Positions 1 to 9,090 of a stretch of DNA of 37,623 bases are shown one piece after another. Numbering within the stretch: position 1 is the first letter of the stretch; each line of letters begins with the position of its first letter. The stretch spans positions 69,986 to 107,608 of the forward strand of contig ONCZ01000002.1 of the NCBI GenBank assembly GCA_900316445.1, read 5' to 3'. The notes under the pieces were generated by a model. The model was not told where the DNA came from. It made no database searches and was given only the letters and a program-made list of their open reading frames with translations. The DNA comes from an uncultured Prevotellaceae bacterium (GTDB lineage Bacteria; Bacteroidota; Bacteroidia; Bacteroidales; Bacteroidaceae). The position numbers and the translations under genes are program-made.

Positions 1-589
1 TGGTCTCGTCTTTCTTGTCGTCTTCGCCCGTCATGTCCGATTTCTCGAAAGAGCCTTTGGAGTTGCTGACGGTGTAGTGCGTCATCCGTTCGTCGGAGAG
101 GAAATAGGTGCCTTCCAACTGACGTTCTGGGGTTACCACCCGGGAGAACACGTTGGAGTAGAGTTCGTGGCGAACACCGTCCCAGAAGAGTTCCTCGCTG
201 GTGTAAACGAGACCGTTGACATTACGGATACGAACCCGACCACGCAGATGCCAGAGTTTCTGCTGGTCGAAGTACCAGGCAGTGTCTGACTGGATGTAGG
301 CCTGGACGTGGAACTTCTCGTCGAACTGTTCGAAGAAGACGCCTTTTTCGAAGGTCCAGCGGGTTGGCTGTCGGACCGTGTTCACGTCCCATCGTTCGGT
401 GACGATACGGTATTTGATGACGCCAGAGTCGCTGATGAGGGTGTTGACACCGTAGGAGGTCATCATCGAGACAGAGTCACGATCGTAGATGGCAGGGGCC
501 GTGTGTTCCTGGGCCTGATCACAGGAAATGTTAAGGCCACAGATTACACAGAAGAAAAGGATAAATATCCGATACTGTCTGCAAATCAT
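1..589 (-). CDS. lptC: LPS export ABC transporter periplasmic protein LptC (partial, C-terminus outside window)
   Basis: Reading leftward, the frame is open to the window edge. LptC is the inner-membrane-anchored bridge that receives lipopolysaccharide from LptBFG and passes it to LptA. The N-terminus (MICRQYRIFILFFCVICG) is a hydrophobic signal segment ending in NISC, a possible lipobox. It is followed by a beta-rich region with LptC/OstA-like features: YGVNTLISDSGVIKYRI, then FDEKFHVQAYIQSDTAWYF, LRGRVRIRNVNGLVYTSEEL and DGVRHELYSN. An in-frame ATG at 625 would add 12 polar residues; I prefer 589 because it gives a cleaner signal peptide. The gene lies 52 bases after the outer-membrane protein gene and is probably cotranscribed with it. 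An inverted pair of 9-bp-period repeats (537-613) encodes part of the signal peptide, which is unusual. Confidence 0.85.
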   Translation of the reverse strand, partial: MICRQYRIFILFFCVICGLNISCDQAQEHTAPAIYDRDSVSMMTSYGVNTLISDSGVIKYRIVTERWDVNTVRQPTRWTFEKGVFFEQFDEKFHVQAYIQSDTAWYFDQQKLWHLRGRVRIRNVNGLVYTSEELFWDGVRHELYSNVFSRVVTPERQLEGTYFLSDERMTHYTVSNSKGSFEKSDMTGEDDKKDET

Positions 590-613
590 CTGAGAAATCG
601 GTGTAATCTGTGG
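537..613. repeat. Inverted pair of CRCAGATTW-type 9-bp-period repeats
   Basis: Positions 537-554 read CCACAGATTACACAGAAG. The reverse strand of 577-613 starts CCACAGATTACACCGATT and continues with CTCAGATGATTTGCAGA. The two face each other inside the 5' end of lptC and could form a stem in its mRNA. Further copies of the same family occur at 4716-4745, 9091-9110 and 11531-11562. Confidence 0.75.
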
Positions 614-641
614 CTCTCTATCCATCTTGTAATCCGCGGTT

Positions 642-1922
642 CTATTCGATCTTCATCTTCGAGAACCAGCGCTCGTTGAAGGTGATGCCGATGTTCAGGC
701 GGAAGGTATTCTCGGTGATGAGATTATCCGCTGAACGATGCTGCCACTGGGCACTGATGTTGAGGATGGAACGGTTGTTGTAGGCATTTATGATGGGGAT
801 ACCCAGACCCAGACTCAGCTGGAGGTCTTTCGGACCGTCCTGCCCATTTATATAATAATAAGGTGTAGTATAGCCCGCTCCCACCCTGTAACGGATGTGA
901 TGGAAAACACTACGCGTGCTTCGGGGATTGGGGATCCACTCCGCACCTACATTCAACTTATAACTGTCTTTGAGCAGACCACTGCGCAGAGTGTAAGTGT
1001 TGTTTTCGAAGGCAGGATAGTCGATGCTGCCCCACTTCTGGAACTTGAAGTCAGCCCCCACCCGCAGCTTCTGGTCGTGGTTGTAGGCCACACCCACGCC
1101 AAAGGATGTGGGGATGCTGTAACCATTGGAGATGGTATAGGTGGTCGTATCGGCCTTGGCAATGGTAGCGTTTGAGGAGATGATCCGACAGGAGGGGTCA
1201 CAATTGAGATGATGCCCCGGACTGAACACAGCACCGATGGTCAGTTCGTCCTTCACATTGAGGGGCTGGGTGTACTGGACACCGAAATCGAGCTTATAGT
1301 TGCTGATGGAGGCTTCGTAGTCCTTCAGCAGCGTGTTGACAGACGAGGTAGTGCTCGTCCTGACCGTACGATTCACTTCACCCCAGAGATAGGCGGCATT
1401 GAAACCGACAAAGAGGGATTTGAACAACCGGAAGCCGGCACCGATGAAGAGTTGGTTGAGACCACCATCACCCTTGTAGATACCAGTCATCTTAGAAGAC
1501 TGATCGTCGAGGGACATGGTGGTAGTGTAGTCATATCCGATATTCGAGTATGGCTTCACGCCAAAGGTGAGACCCACACGAGGGAAGAGTCGCAGGGCTC
1601 CCATGATATAGTCGAAGCCACCACTCTTCGCATTGAGTTTCCGTCCACCCTCCTTGAAGTTCGTGATCTGTCCGGAGAGACCGCCGTCGAAGATCATCGT
1701 GACGGAGTCGATGGATGCGTAGGAGGCAGGGTTCAGGGGATTGACCTCGTTTCCCTTATGGAAACCGTAGCCCACACCACCCATGCCTTTGTTGAACCCG
1801 ACACCCTCGTCGGTCAGGTCACCCAGGCCATACTGACTGTAGGGGGAGTTCGTGCCGCTCTGCGCAAAGGCAGGCATTGTCGTCAGGGCTGACAGCACCA
1901 GACAACCGATGAATTTATTCAT
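642..1922 (-). CDS. Predicted outer-membrane beta-barrel protein (FadL/PorV-like)
   Basis: About 426 residues from the chosen ATG at 1922, which gives a classic signal peptide (MNKFIGCLVLSALTTMPAFA followed by QSG). An in-frame ATG at 1952 would add ten residues with a long charged start. The mature protein begins NSPYSQYGLGDLTDEG and is rich in alternating aromatic and hydrophobic strands, glycine turns and phrases such as RVGAGYTTPYYYINGQDGP. It ends in LNIGITFNERWFSKMKIE. These are signs of an outer-membrane barrel resembling the small FadL-like proteins of Bacteroidota. The specific substrate or partner cannot be read from the sequence. It precedes lptC on the same strand, an arrangement I recall for other Bacteroidales, which suggests a role in outer-membrane biogenesis. 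A -7 promoter motif lies at 1963-1970. Confidence 0.75.
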   Translation of the reverse strand: MNKFIGCLVLSALTTMPAFAQSGTNSPYSQYGLGDLTDEGVGFNKGMGGVGYGFHKGNEVNPLNPASYASIDSVTMIFDGGLSGQITNFKEGGRKLNAKSGGFDYIMGALRLFPRVGLTFGVKPYSNIGYDYTTTMSLDDQSSKMTGIYKGDGGLNQLFIGAGFRLFKSLFVGFNAAYLWGEVNRTVRTSTTSSVNTLLKDYEASISNYKLDFGVQYTQPLNVKDELTIGAVFSPGHHLNCDPSCRIISSNATIAKADTTTYTISNGYSIPTSFGVGVAYNHDQKLRVGADFKFQKWGSIDYPAFENNTYTLRSGLLKDSYKLNVGAEWIPNPRSTRSVFHHIRYRVGAGYTTPYYYINGQDGPKDLQLSLGLGIPIINAYNNRSILNISAQWQHRSADNLITENTFRLNIGITFNERWFSKMKIE

Positions 1923-1962
1923 ATTTATCCTTCTATTTCCTAAGAATTTCATTTTCAGGGTG

Positions 1963-1970
1963 CAAAATTA
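1963..1970 (-). promoter_or_regulatory. Bacteroidota -7 promoter element (TAATTTTG) for the OMP-lptC operon
   Basis: The minus strand reads TAATTTTG, matching TAnnTTTG. It faces the outer-membrane protein gene and sits back to back with the promoter of the rightward gene at 2015-2022. Confidence 0.6.
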
Positions 1971-2014
1971 TTAAAAAAAAAGCAGAAAAACGCTTTTTAC
2001 TGAAAAATATCAAT

Positions 2015-2022
2015 TAATTTTG
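2015..2022 (+). promoter_or_regulatory. Bacteroidota -7 promoter element (TAATTTTG), almost touching the GTG start
   Basis: TAATTTTG lies only four bases before the GTG at 2027. With transcription normally starting a few bases after this element, the mRNA would be leaderless or nearly so. Confidence 0.55.
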
Positions 2023-2026
2023 CATC

Positions 2027-3181
2027 GTGAAACAAAAAAATAACATTTTTAGGAATTTCATCGGGGTAATTTTATTGTTTACCCCGATGAAATCTTTGGC
2101 GAACGACTCCATCGAGGTGAGTCTGCTGACGTGTTCGCCGCATGAGGAGATTTACAGTCTGTACGGCCATACGGCCCTGAGGTGGCATGACATGGCGAAA
2201 GGAGAGGATATCGCGTTCAACTGGGGCGTGTTTGACTTCAAGAAACCGTATTTTGTGGGAAGGTTTGTCTTCGGACTGACCGACTATGAACTGGGAGCAT
2301 ACCCCTACCCTTTTTTCAGAGAGGAATATAAACGCTGTGGCAGCAGCATCACCGAACAGGTGCTGAACCTGACGCCAGAGGAGAAGATGACCCTGAAACA
2401 GGCCCTGGTGGAGAATCTGAAGCCAGAGAACAAGGTGTACCGCTATAATTACTTCTACGACAACTGTTCGATGCGTCCGAGAGACCTGATTGAGCGTTGT
2501 ATTGCCGGAAAAGTGGAATATGCTCCGAGGGAGGACTATCAGCCGACATACAGGGAGATGGTACACAGTTGTGTGAGAAATCACCCCTGGGCAGCATTTG
2601 GTAACGACATGCTGTTGGGACTCAAGGCTGATCTGAAGACGAATCAGAGACAACAGGAGTTCCTGCCAGAGAACCTGATGTACGACTTCGACCGGGCTAC
2701 CATCTATGCCGATGGGGAATATCGTCCATTGGTGAAAGAGAGAAGGATCGCCCTTCCTGCCGGGGTTCAGGTGATTGAGGAGGACTTCCCCTTGACACCC
2801 ATGCAGTGTGCATGGATCCTGTTGGTGGTGTCATTGGGAATCGCGCTGATAGAGTGGAAACAGAAAAAAAGGTATAAGTGGTGGGACGCCTTGCTGATGC
2901 TGATGCAGGGACTGGCAGGCTGTGTGCTGTTTGTGATGATCTTCTCACAACATCCCACGACGAGCCTGAACCTGCAGTTGTTGCTGTTCAATCCACTGCC
3001 GCTGTTCTTTATCCCCAGTGTGCTGAAAGGAAAGACCAGACGATGGAGATTGGTGCTTTTGTGCATGGTCGCCCTCTTCGCCATTGGCAGGATTTTCCAG
3101 GTGTATGCTGAGGGCATGATGATTGTGGCACTATGTTTGCTGTTGAGAACAGCAGTGAAAGGTGAAAAAGTGAAAAGGTGA
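2027..3181 (+). CDS. lnb: Lnb-type lipoprotein N-acyltransferase (DUF4105 family)
   Basis: 384 residues with a GTG start at 2027. The first 26 residues form a signal segment (VILLFTPMKSLAND). The periplasmic domain carries the family hallmarks: SLYGHTALRW with His48, NWGVFDF, and YNYFYDNCSMRPRDLIE with Cys147. The conserved His and Cys are the likely catalytic residues of the thiol-acyltransferase family formerly called DUF4105. The C-terminal third (from about residue 262) has four to five membrane segments. Lnb proteins N-acylate the lipoprotein cysteine in Bacteroides, which lack Lnt; assigning that role here is by family. The last residues (KGEKVKR) and the stop codon are encoded by an AAGGTGAAA-type tandem repeat. 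The phosphatase-like gene follows three bases later, so the two are probably translationally coupled. Confidence 0.8.
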   Translation: MKQKNNIFRNFIGVILLFTPMKSLANDSIEVSLLTCSPHEEIYSLYGHTALRWHDMAKGEDIAFNWGVFDFKKPYFVGRFVFGLTDYELGAYPYPFFREEYKRCGSSITEQVLNLTPEEKMTLKQALVENLKPENKVYRYNYFYDNCSMRPRDLIERCIAGKVEYAPREDYQPTYREMVHSCVRNHPWAAFGNDMLLGLKADLKTNQRQQEFLPENLMYDFDRATIYADGEYRPLVKERRIALPAGVQVIEEDFPLTPMQCAWILLVVSLGIALIEWKQKKRYKWWDALLMLMQGLAGCVLFVMIFSQHPTTSLNLQLLLFNPLPLFFIPSVLKGKTRRWRLVLLCMVALFAIGRIFQVYAEGMMIVALCLLLRTAVKGEKVKR

Positions 3182-3193
3182 AAGTTGAAAAAT
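3155..3193 (+). repeat. AAGGTGAAA-type imperfect 8-bp tandem repeat at a gene junction
   Basis: Imperfect repeats of AAGGTGAAA/AAAGTGAAA span the end of the lnb gene and the TTG start of the next gene. The same motif fills 4801-4856 before secA. The repeat encodes the last residues of one protein and lies on the start of the other. Confidence 0.6.
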
Positions 3194-4714
3194 AAATACC
3201 TATATATATCGCTGTTGGCGGTGCTGGGATGGAATGCCGAAAGCACTGCACAGAACGGGACCAGACAGGTACCAAGGTTGGTGGTGAACATTACCATCGA
3301 CCAGTTGCGCAGTGACTTCCTGGAAGCCTATGCCCCACTCTACGGCGAGAAGGGATTCAAGAAGCTGATGGCCCAGGGACGGGTGTATGGGAACGCCTCG
3401 TACCCCCTGATACAGACAGACAGAGCCTCAGCCGTCTCGACTATCCTGACAGGTACCGTACCTTATTACCATAGTATCGTAGGGCAAAGCTGGATCAACA
3501 GGGAGACGCTCAGACCCCAGTATTGTACGGAGGACAACCGACAGAATGGCATAGTCGGTCCCCATCATCTTGCGGTGTCGACCTTAGGCGACGAGATGAA
3601 GGTGGCCAGTGGTGGGAAGGCCCTGGTCTTCGCCATCGCCCCCTTTGCAGATGCAGCAGTGCTCTCTGCCGGTCATGCTGCTGACGGAGCCTTGTGGATG
3701 GATGAACAAACCGGACAATGGGTAACGTCGCAGTATTACTCGAACGAGAAACCTATCACATCACTGGGTTTCAACGAATTAAACCAGCCAAATAAATATA
3801 TCAACAAGCTCCGATGGGTACCCCTTGGACAGGAGAAAATATTTGATTTCAGACACGTCTTCAAAGGTCATAAAAAGTACCAGGAATACCAGACGTCGGG
3901 GCTCATCAATGACCATGTGACCGACTTGGCATTGGCCTACGTCAGTCAGAAAGGTTTGGGTGCAGACAGCATCACCGACCTGCTCTGCCTGACCTATTAT
4001 GCCGGGACGTTTAAGCATCAGCCCGTGTCAGAATGTCAGTTGGAGTTGAAAGACACCTATCTCAGACTGGACCAGAGCATCGGAACACTCATCAGTCAGT
4101 TGGAGGAGAAGATTGGCGAGAAGGAGGTGCTGTTTGTGATAACCAGTACTGGATACAGTGACCCCGAACTGACCGATCTGTCGGTTTACCGGATTCCTAC
4201 AGGAACATTCTATATCAACAGGGCTGCAGGCCTGTTGAATATGTACTTCGGGGCGATATGGGGACAAGGACGATATATCGAAGCCTGTACTGACAACCAA
4301 CTGTACGTCAACCGTAAGTTGTTGGAACAGAAGCGAGTAGCCTTGACGGACTTTGGCCAGAGAGCCCGTGAGTTCCTATTGCAGATGGAGGGTGTGAGGA
4401 ACGTATATACCGCCCTGCAACTGCTGAGCGAGAGCAACAGTCAGATTGCGAAGGTCAGGAACGGGTTCCATCCCCAGCATAACGGGGATATCCTGATTGA
4501 GGTGAATCCCGGATGGCACCTACAGAATGAAGACACCGGTGAGGACCGGGTGTCTCAGGCGTCTGCGATTCCCTTCCCCATCATCCTGTATGGTGCCAAC
4601 ATCCAACCTGAACAGGTCAACAAGCCTGTCACGACAGACCGTATAGCCCCCACCCTGTCAAGGGCTATCCACATCAGAGCCCCCAATGCCTGTAGCTCAG
4701 AGCCATTGTTCTAA
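3185..4714 (+). CDS. Alkaline phosphatase superfamily protein (type I phosphodiesterase-like), active site incomplete
   Basis: 509 residues. The start is taken as TTG at 3185, because it is the only start upstream of a good signal peptide (YISLLAVLGWNAESTAQ) and lies three bases after the preceding stop. Superfamily motifs: VVNITIDQLRSDFLEAY (metal-binding Asp39 region), YPLIQTDRASAVSTILTG (nucleophile region near Thr78), LSAGHAADGALWMD, DTYLRLDQSIGTLISQLEE, and a C-terminal APTLSRAIHIRAPNAC. The Asp-His pair that normally follows the beta strand VLFVIT is absent: the sequence reads STGYSDPE. Metal binding may therefore be incomplete, and the protein may have another chemistry or be a pseudoenzyme. 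It is predicted to be exported to the periplasm. It shares a transcript with the lnb gene, so an envelope role is likely. Confidence 0.75.
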   Translation: MKNKYLYISLLAVLGWNAESTAQNGTRQVPRLVVNITIDQLRSDFLEAYAPLYGEKGFKKLMAQGRVYGNASYPLIQTDRASAVSTILTGTVPYYHSIVGQSWINRETLRPQYCTEDNRQNGIVGPHHLAVSTLGDEMKVASGGKALVFAIAPFADAAVLSAGHAADGALWMDEQTGQWVTSQYYSNEKPITSLGFNELNQPNKYINKLRWVPLGQEKIFDFRHVFKGHKKYQEYQTSGLINDHVTDLALAYVSQKGLGADSITDLLCLTYYAGTFKHQPVSECQLELKDTYLRLDQSIGTLISQLEEKIGEKEVLFVITSTGYSDPELTDLSVYRIPTGTFYINRAAGLLNMYFGAIWGQGRYIEACTDNQLYVNRKLLEQKRVALTDFGQRAREFLLQMEGVRNVYTALQLLSESNSQIAKVRNGFHPQHNGDILIEVNPGWHLQNEDTGEDRVSQASAIPFPIILYGANIQPEQVNKPVTTDRIAPTLSRAIHIRAPNACSSEPLF

Positions 4715-4715
4715 G

Positions 4716-4745
4716 CCACAGATTGCACAGATTTTCACAGAATTA
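4716..4745 (+). repeat. CRCAGATTW 9-bp-period repeat upstream of secA
   Basis: Reads CACAGATTG, CACAGATTTT, CACAGAATT in succession directly after the phosphatase-like gene and before the secA promoter. It belongs to the same family as 537-613, 9091-9110 and 11531-11562. Confidence 0.7.
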
Positions 4746-4779
4746 AAGCAAGAACTTTGGCTGTTACGAAAATTATTCG

Positions 4780-4787
4780 TAACTTTG
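4780..4787 (+). promoter_or_regulatory. secA promoter: -33 TTTG and -7 TAACTTTG
   Basis: TAACTTTG at 4780-4787 matches the -7 consensus. A TTTG at 4756-4759 has the expected spacing of about 20 bases. The predicted leader is about 70 bases long and includes the repeat at 4801-4856. Confidence 0.65.
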
Positions 4788-4800
4788 CACCCGCTTTATA

Positions 4801-4856
4801 AAAAGTAAAAAGGTGAAAAGGTAAAAAGGTGAAATAATAAAGAAGTAAAAAGAACA
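4801..4856 (+). repeat. AAGGTGAAA/AAGGTAAA 8-bp tandem filler in the secA leader
   Basis: Imperfect AAGGTGAA, AAGGTAAA, AAGGTGAA units continue as AAGAAGTAAAAAG up to ten bases before the secA ATG. They form most of the predicted 5' leader and match the repeat at 3155-3193. Confidence 0.65.
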
Positions 4857-4864
4857 AAATAGAT

Positions 4865-7800
4865 ATGAATTTCAACAAGTTTTTAAAGTCGTTGTTTGGT
4901 GATAAGTCCACCCGCGACATGAAGCTCATCCAGCCGTTGGTAGAGAAGGTGAAGGCCGTCTCACCACAAATTGAGCAGCTGGATAATGATGCACTGCGTC
5001 AGCGTTCGAAGGAGATCCGTGAACAGGTACAGGCAAAGGCTACTGAGCAAAGAGCCCGTATCGCCGAACTGAAGGGCACCATCGAGAATACGCCCATCGA
5101 CGAACGTGCAGACATCTTCGCACAGATAGACAAGATTGAGAAAGAAATCCTCGACATCTACGAGAAAGCCCTCGATGAGGTGATGCCGGAGGTGTTCGCC
5201 ATTGTGAAAGAGACTGCCAAAAGGTTTGCCGAGAACGAGGAGACCATCGTCACTGCCACGGACTTCGACAGGGAGTTGGCTGCCGATCCCCGAAAGGACT
5301 TCATCACCATCGACGGTGACAAGGCCATCTACCACAACCACTGGACGGCTGGCGGCAATGACCTGAAATGGGAGATGATTCACTACGACGTGCAGTTGTT
5401 TGGTGGTGTGGTACTCCATCAGGGAAAGATTGCCGAGATGGCCACTGGTGAAGGTAAGACCCTCGTGGCTACCCTCCCTGTGTTCCTGAATGCCCTGACA
5501 GGCAATGGTGTACATGTGGTGACCGTGAACGACTACCTGGCCAAGCGTGACTCCGAGTGGATGGGACCGTTGTATATGTTCCATGGTCTGAGTGTGGACT
5601 GTATCGACAAGCACCAGCCGAACTCCGAGGCCCGTCGTCAGGCCTATCAGGCAGATATCACCTTCGGTACGAACAACGAGTTCGGTTTCGACTACCTGCG
5701 TGACAATATGGCCATCTCGCCTGCCGACCTTGTGCAGCGCAGTCACAACTATGCCATCGTCGACGAGGTGGACTCCGTGTTGATCGACGATGCTCGTACA
5801 CCTCTGATTATATCAGGTCCTGTGCCCAAGGGTGACGACCAGATGTTTGAGGAGTATCAGCCGCTGGTGGAGCGTCTGGTGGGTGTACAGCGTCAGTTGG
5901 CCACCCAGTATCTCGCTGATGCCAAGACCCTCATCACGGAGGGAAACCGCCTCATCGAGGCTGGTAACAAGAAAGATGGTCAGGAGAAACTCGACCAGGG
6001 TTTCCTCTCGCTCTACCGTTCGCATAAGGCCCTGCCAAAGAACAAGCCACTGATCAAATACCTCTCTGAGGAAGGTATCAAGGCCGGTATGCTGAAGACC
6101 GAGGAGGTGTATATGGAGAACAACAACCGTCGTATGCCGGAGTGTATCGAACCTCTCTATTTCGTGGTTGATGAGAAACTGAACTCCTGTGACCTGACTG
6201 ACAAGGGTACAGGCTGGTTAGCCAAGCAGGTGAACAACGACGAACTGTTCGTGTTGCCAGACATTACCTCACAGCTCTCTGCCCTTGAAGCCGATACCAG
6301 CCTCAGCGACCAGGAGCGTGTCGATAAGAAAGACGAGATGCTGGGACACTATGCCGTGCAGTCTGAACGTGTACACACCCTCCAGCAGTTGCTGAAGGCC
6401 TACTGTATGTTTAACAAGGATGACGAGTATGTGGTCATTGACGGTGAGGTGAAGATTGTCGACGAGCAGACTGGCCGTATCATGGAAGGCCGTCGTTGGA
6501 GTGATGGTCTGCATCAGGCTGTGGAGGCCAAGGAGCACGTGAAGGTAGAGGCTGCCACGCAGACTTTCGCCACCATCACGTTGCAGAACTATTTCCGTAT
6601 GTATCACAAGCTGGCCGGTATGACCGGTACCGCCTCTACCGAGGCAGGTGAGTTCTGGGATATCTACAAGCTCGACGTGGTGGAGATTCCCACGAACCGT
6701 CCTGTGATCCGTAACGACCAGGATGACCGTGTGTATAAGACTGCCCGTGAGAAATACCGTGCTGTCATTGAGGAGATTGTGAAGATGAGGAATGCCGGAC
6801 GTCCGACACTGATCGGTACCACCTCTGTGGAGATCTCTGAGTTGCTCAGCCGTATGCTCGATATGTATGTCAATCCGGAGACCGGCAAGCGAGAGGGTAT
6901 CCCCCATCAGGTGCTGAACGCCAAGCTGCACCAGAAGGAGGCAGACATCGTGGCACTGGCAGGTCAGTCCACCAATGGCAAGGGTGCAGTGACCATCGCT
7001 ACGAACATGGCAGGTCGTGGTACCGATATCAAGCTGTCGCCTGAGGTGAAGGCTGCAGGTGGTCTGGCCATCATCGGTACCGAGCGTCATGAGAGCCGTC
7101 GTGTGGACAGACAGTTGAGAGGTCGTGCAGGTCGTCAGGGTGACCCGGGCAGTTCCGTGTTCTTCGTGTCACTCGAAGACAAGCTGATGCGTCTGTTCGC
7201 TTCTGAGCGTATCGCCTCAGTGATGGACCGTCTGGGCTTCAAGGACGGTGAGATGATTGAGAGTCCGATGATCTCGAAGAGTATCGAGCGTGCCCAGAAG
7301 AAGGTAGAGGAGAACAACTTCGGTATCCGTAAACGACTGATTGAGTACGATGATGTGATGAACAAGCAGCGTACGGTCATCTACGAGAAGCGCCGCCACG
7401 CCCTCATGGGAGAACGTATCGGCATGGATATCGCCAATATCATCTGGGACCGTGTGGTGAACATCATCGAGAACTCAGGAGACTATCAGGGTTGTAAGGA
7501 GGAGTTCCTGCATGTGCTGTCGATGGAGGTGCCCTTCACCAGTGAGGAGTATATCAACCAGCCGAGAGAGCAGCTCACCGAGAATGCCTTCCAGGCTGTG
7601 ATTGAGAGTTTCAACCGTCGTACGGAACGTGTACAGACTGTTGCTCAGCCTATCATCAAACAGGTTTATGAGGCTCAGGGACACATGTATGAAAGGATTA
7701 TGGTGCCTCTGACTGACGGACGTCGTATGTTCAACATCCCCTGTAACCTCAAGGAGGCCTATGATACCGAGTCGAAGTCTGTGGTCAAGGAGTTTGAAAA

Positions 7801-8257
7801 GAGCATCTTGCTGCATATCATCGATGACTCCTGGAAGGAGAACCTGAGACAGTTGGATGAGTTAAAGCACTCCGTCCAGAACGCCTCGTATGAGCAGAAA
7901 GACCCGTTGCTGATTTTCAAGCTTGAGTCAGCGAAGGTGTGGGATGCGATGATCAATGACATGTACAACCGTATCTGTTCGATCCTCACCCGTGTCCAGA
8001 TTCCAGAGATGCAGCAGCAGGTGCAGGAAGCTGCCCCAGAGCAGCGCACCCAGCGTCAGCAATATACGGAGTCGAAGCAGCAGATCGGTGAGGAGCAGCT
8101 TGTGGACCGCAACCAACAGGCTGCCGCCCAACAGGACACCCGTGCCCAGCAGCCTCGTACCCCGATCATCAAGGACAAGTTGCCCGGACGTAACGATCCC
8201 TGTCCCTGTGGCTCCGGCAAGAAGTTCAAGAACTGCCACGGCAAAGGCATCGTGTAG
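4865..8257 (+). CDS. secA: Preprotein translocase ATPase SecA
   Basis: 1130 residues. SecA is the motor that drives unfolded preproteins through SecYEG at the inner membrane. Walker A is MATGEGKTL (residues 192-200), with the helicase-type region [19 protein letters not shown] near 300. The preprotein-binding and scaffold regions include [15 protein letters not shown]-like text ([17 protein letters not shown]), and motif VI reads [16 protein letters not shown]. The C-terminus has the zinc motif [14 protein letters not shown] (about 1113-1126), preceded by a Gln-rich linker. The length exceeds the roughly 900 residues of E. coli SecA, as is usual in Bacteroidota, because of insertions in the N-terminal third and near residues 330-440. 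Start at ATG 4865, after its own promoter. Confidence 0.97.
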   Translation: MNFNKFLKSLFGDKSTRDMKLIQPLVEKVKAVSPQIEQLDNDALRQRSKEIREQVQAKATEQRARIAELKGTIENTPIDERADIFAQIDKIEKEILDIYEKALDEVMPEVFAIVKETAKRFAENEETIVTATDFDRELAADPRKDFITIDGDKAIYHNHWTAGGNDLKWEMIHYDVQLFGGVVLHQGKIAEMATGEGKTLVATLPVFLNALTGNGVHVVTVNDYLAKRDSEWMGPLYMFHGLSVDCIDKHQPNSEARRQAYQADITFGTNNEFGFDYLRDNMAISPADLVQRSHNYAIVDEVDSVLIDDARTPLIISGPVPKGDDQMFEEYQPLVERLVGVQRQLATQYLADAKTLITEGNRLIEAGNKKDGQEKLDQGFLSLYRSHKALPKNKPLIKYLSEEGIKAGMLKTEEVYMENNNRRMPECIEPLYFVVDEKLNSCDLTDKGTGWLAKQVNNDELFVLPDITSQLSALEADTSLSDQERVDKKDEMLGHYAVQSERVHTLQQLLKAYCMFNKDDEYVVIDGEVKIVDEQTGRIMEGRRWSDGLHQAVEAKEHVKVEAATQTFATITLQNYFRMYHKLAGMTGTASTEAGEFWDIYKLDVVEIPTNRPVIRNDQDDRVYKTAREKYRAVIEEIVKMRNAGRPTLIGTTSVEISELLSRMLDMYVNPETGKREGIPHQVLNAKLHQKEADIVALAGQSTNGKGAVTIATNMAGRGTDIKLSPEVKAAGGLAIIGTERHESRRVDRQLRGRAGRQGDPGSSVFFVSLEDKLMRLFASERIASVMDRLGFKDGEMIESPMISKSIERAQKKVEENNFGIRKRLIEYDDVMNKQRTVIYEKRRHALMGERIGMDIANIIWDRVVNIIENSGDYQGCKEEFLHVLSMEVPFTSEEYINQPREQLTENAFQAVIESFNRRTERVQTVAQPIIKQVYEAQGHMYERIMVPLTDGRRMFNIPCNLKEAYDTESKSVVKEFEKSILLHIIDDSWKENLRQLDELKHSVQNASYEQKDPLLIFKLESAKVWDAMINDMYNRICSILTRVQIPEMQQQVQEAAPEQRTQRQQYTESKQQIGEEQLVDRNQQAAAQQDTRAQQPRTPIIKDKLPGRNDPCPCGSGKKFKNCHGKGIV

Positions 8258-8261
8258 TTAT

Positions 8262-8297
8262 TGTTTATAGTTTAATTTATAATTTATAGATGATTAC
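8262..8297 (+). repeat. TTTATAGTT-type AT-rich filler overlapping the next start codon
   Basis: Short imperfect repeats of TTTATAGTTTAA and TTTATAATTTATAG fill the gap after secA. The string TTTATAGATGATTACTA, which contains the ATG of the ABC ATPase gene, recurs in non-coding DNA near 20704-20720. The first codons of that gene may therefore derive from the repeat. Confidence 0.5.
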
Positions 8298-8994
8298 TAT
8301 CAGCAATCTGAAAAAGCAGTTTGGTGAGACCGTTGCCTGTGACATACAGGCACTGGAGATCAAAGACGGGGAGATACTGGGACTGGTCGGTAATAATGGT
8401 GCCGGCAAGACCACGCTGTTCAGGATGCTCCTCGACCTGTTGAAGCCTGATGCAGGGACGGTGACCCTTGATGGTATCAACCCTGCGGAGTCAGAGGCCT
8501 GGAAGGATAAGACAGGGGCGTATATCGACGACAGTTTCCTTATTGAGTTCCTGACGCCAGAAGAGTATTTCGCCTTCTTAGGCAAGATCAGTGGCCTCAG
8601 TCAGGAAGAGGTGGACAATCGTCTGAAACACTTCGAGCGCTTTGCCTCAGGAGAGATCTTCGGACAGAAGAAACTCATCCGCAACCTCTCGGCCGGTAAC
8701 AAGCAGAAGGTGGGTATTATTGCGGCATTGTTCTACAAGCCCCAACTGGTGATTCTCGATGAGCCCTTCAACTTCCTCGATCCCTCCTCACAGAACATCC
8801 TCAAGCACGTGCTCACTGATTATAATAAGGAGACTGGTGCCACCATCCTCATCTCCTCGCACAACCTGCAGCATACCATCGACATCTCCACCCGTATCAC
8901 GTTGTTGGAAAAAGGTGTGGTGATCAAGGACCTGTCGAATGTCGAAGGCAGTGCCAAGACGGAACTCGAGAACTATTTCGAGACAGAAGTATAA
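8290..8994 (+). CDS. ABC transporter ATP-binding protein (no permease adjacent)
   Basis: 234 residues forming a single ABC ATPase domain. Walker A is GLVGNNGAGKTTLF (about residues 36-49), the signature is NLSAGNKQKVG, Walker B with catalytic Glu is LVILDEPFNFLD, and the switch His is in ISSHNLQHT. This layout is typical of ABC-2 type exporters and multidrug-type ATPases of the CcmA class. No permease gene is next to it: secA precedes it by 32 bases and feoB follows after a terminator. The partner and substrate are therefore unknown. It may be cotranscribed with secA. Confidence 0.85.
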   Translation: MITISNLKKQFGETVACDIQALEIKDGEILGLVGNNGAGKTTLFRMLLDLLKPDAGTVTLDGINPAESEAWKDKTGAYIDDSFLIEFLTPEEYFAFLGKISGLSQEEVDNRLKHFERFASGEIFGQKKLIRNLSAGNKQKVGIIAALFYKPQLVILDEPFNFLDPSSQNILKHVLTDYNKETGATILISSHNLQHTIDISTRITLLEKGVVIKDLSNVEGSAKTELENYFETEV

Positions 8995-9025
8995 TCTATC
9001 CTCTTTTTTAGGTATTTTAGTAAAT

Positions 9026-9060
9026 TTGCAACTGGATGCAACCCAGTTGCAAGTTTTTTT
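9026..9060 (+). terminator. Intrinsic terminator after the ABC ATPase gene
   Basis: Perfect ten-base stem TTGCAACTGG / CCAGTTGCAA with a seven-base loop, followed by G and seven T. It lies 31 bases after the stop codon and separates this unit from feoB. Confidence 0.75.
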
Positions 9061-9063
9061 GTG

Positions 9064-9071
9064 TACCTTTG
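9064..9071 (+). promoter_or_regulatory. feoAB -7 promoter element TACCTTTG
   Basis: TACCTTTG matches the Bacteroidota consensus and leaves a leader of about 35-40 bases, which contains the repeat at 9091-9110. I did not recognise a convincing Fur box around it. Confidence 0.65.
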
Positions 9072-9090
9072 CCGCAGAAATAGAAAAGAA

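Noticed and set aside
77-679. Two rightward open frames at the left edge
   Set aside because: They are shadows of the partial lptC gene, which is open to the window edge on the minus strand and has recognisable LptC sequence.
6269-7090. 273-residue leftward open frame inside secA
   Set aside because: Composition is that of a shadow frame and SecA is complete on the other strand.
9021-9028. TAAATTTG as a second feoB promoter
   Set aside because: It overlaps the stem of a strong terminator; the TACCTTTG at 9064-9071 is better placed.
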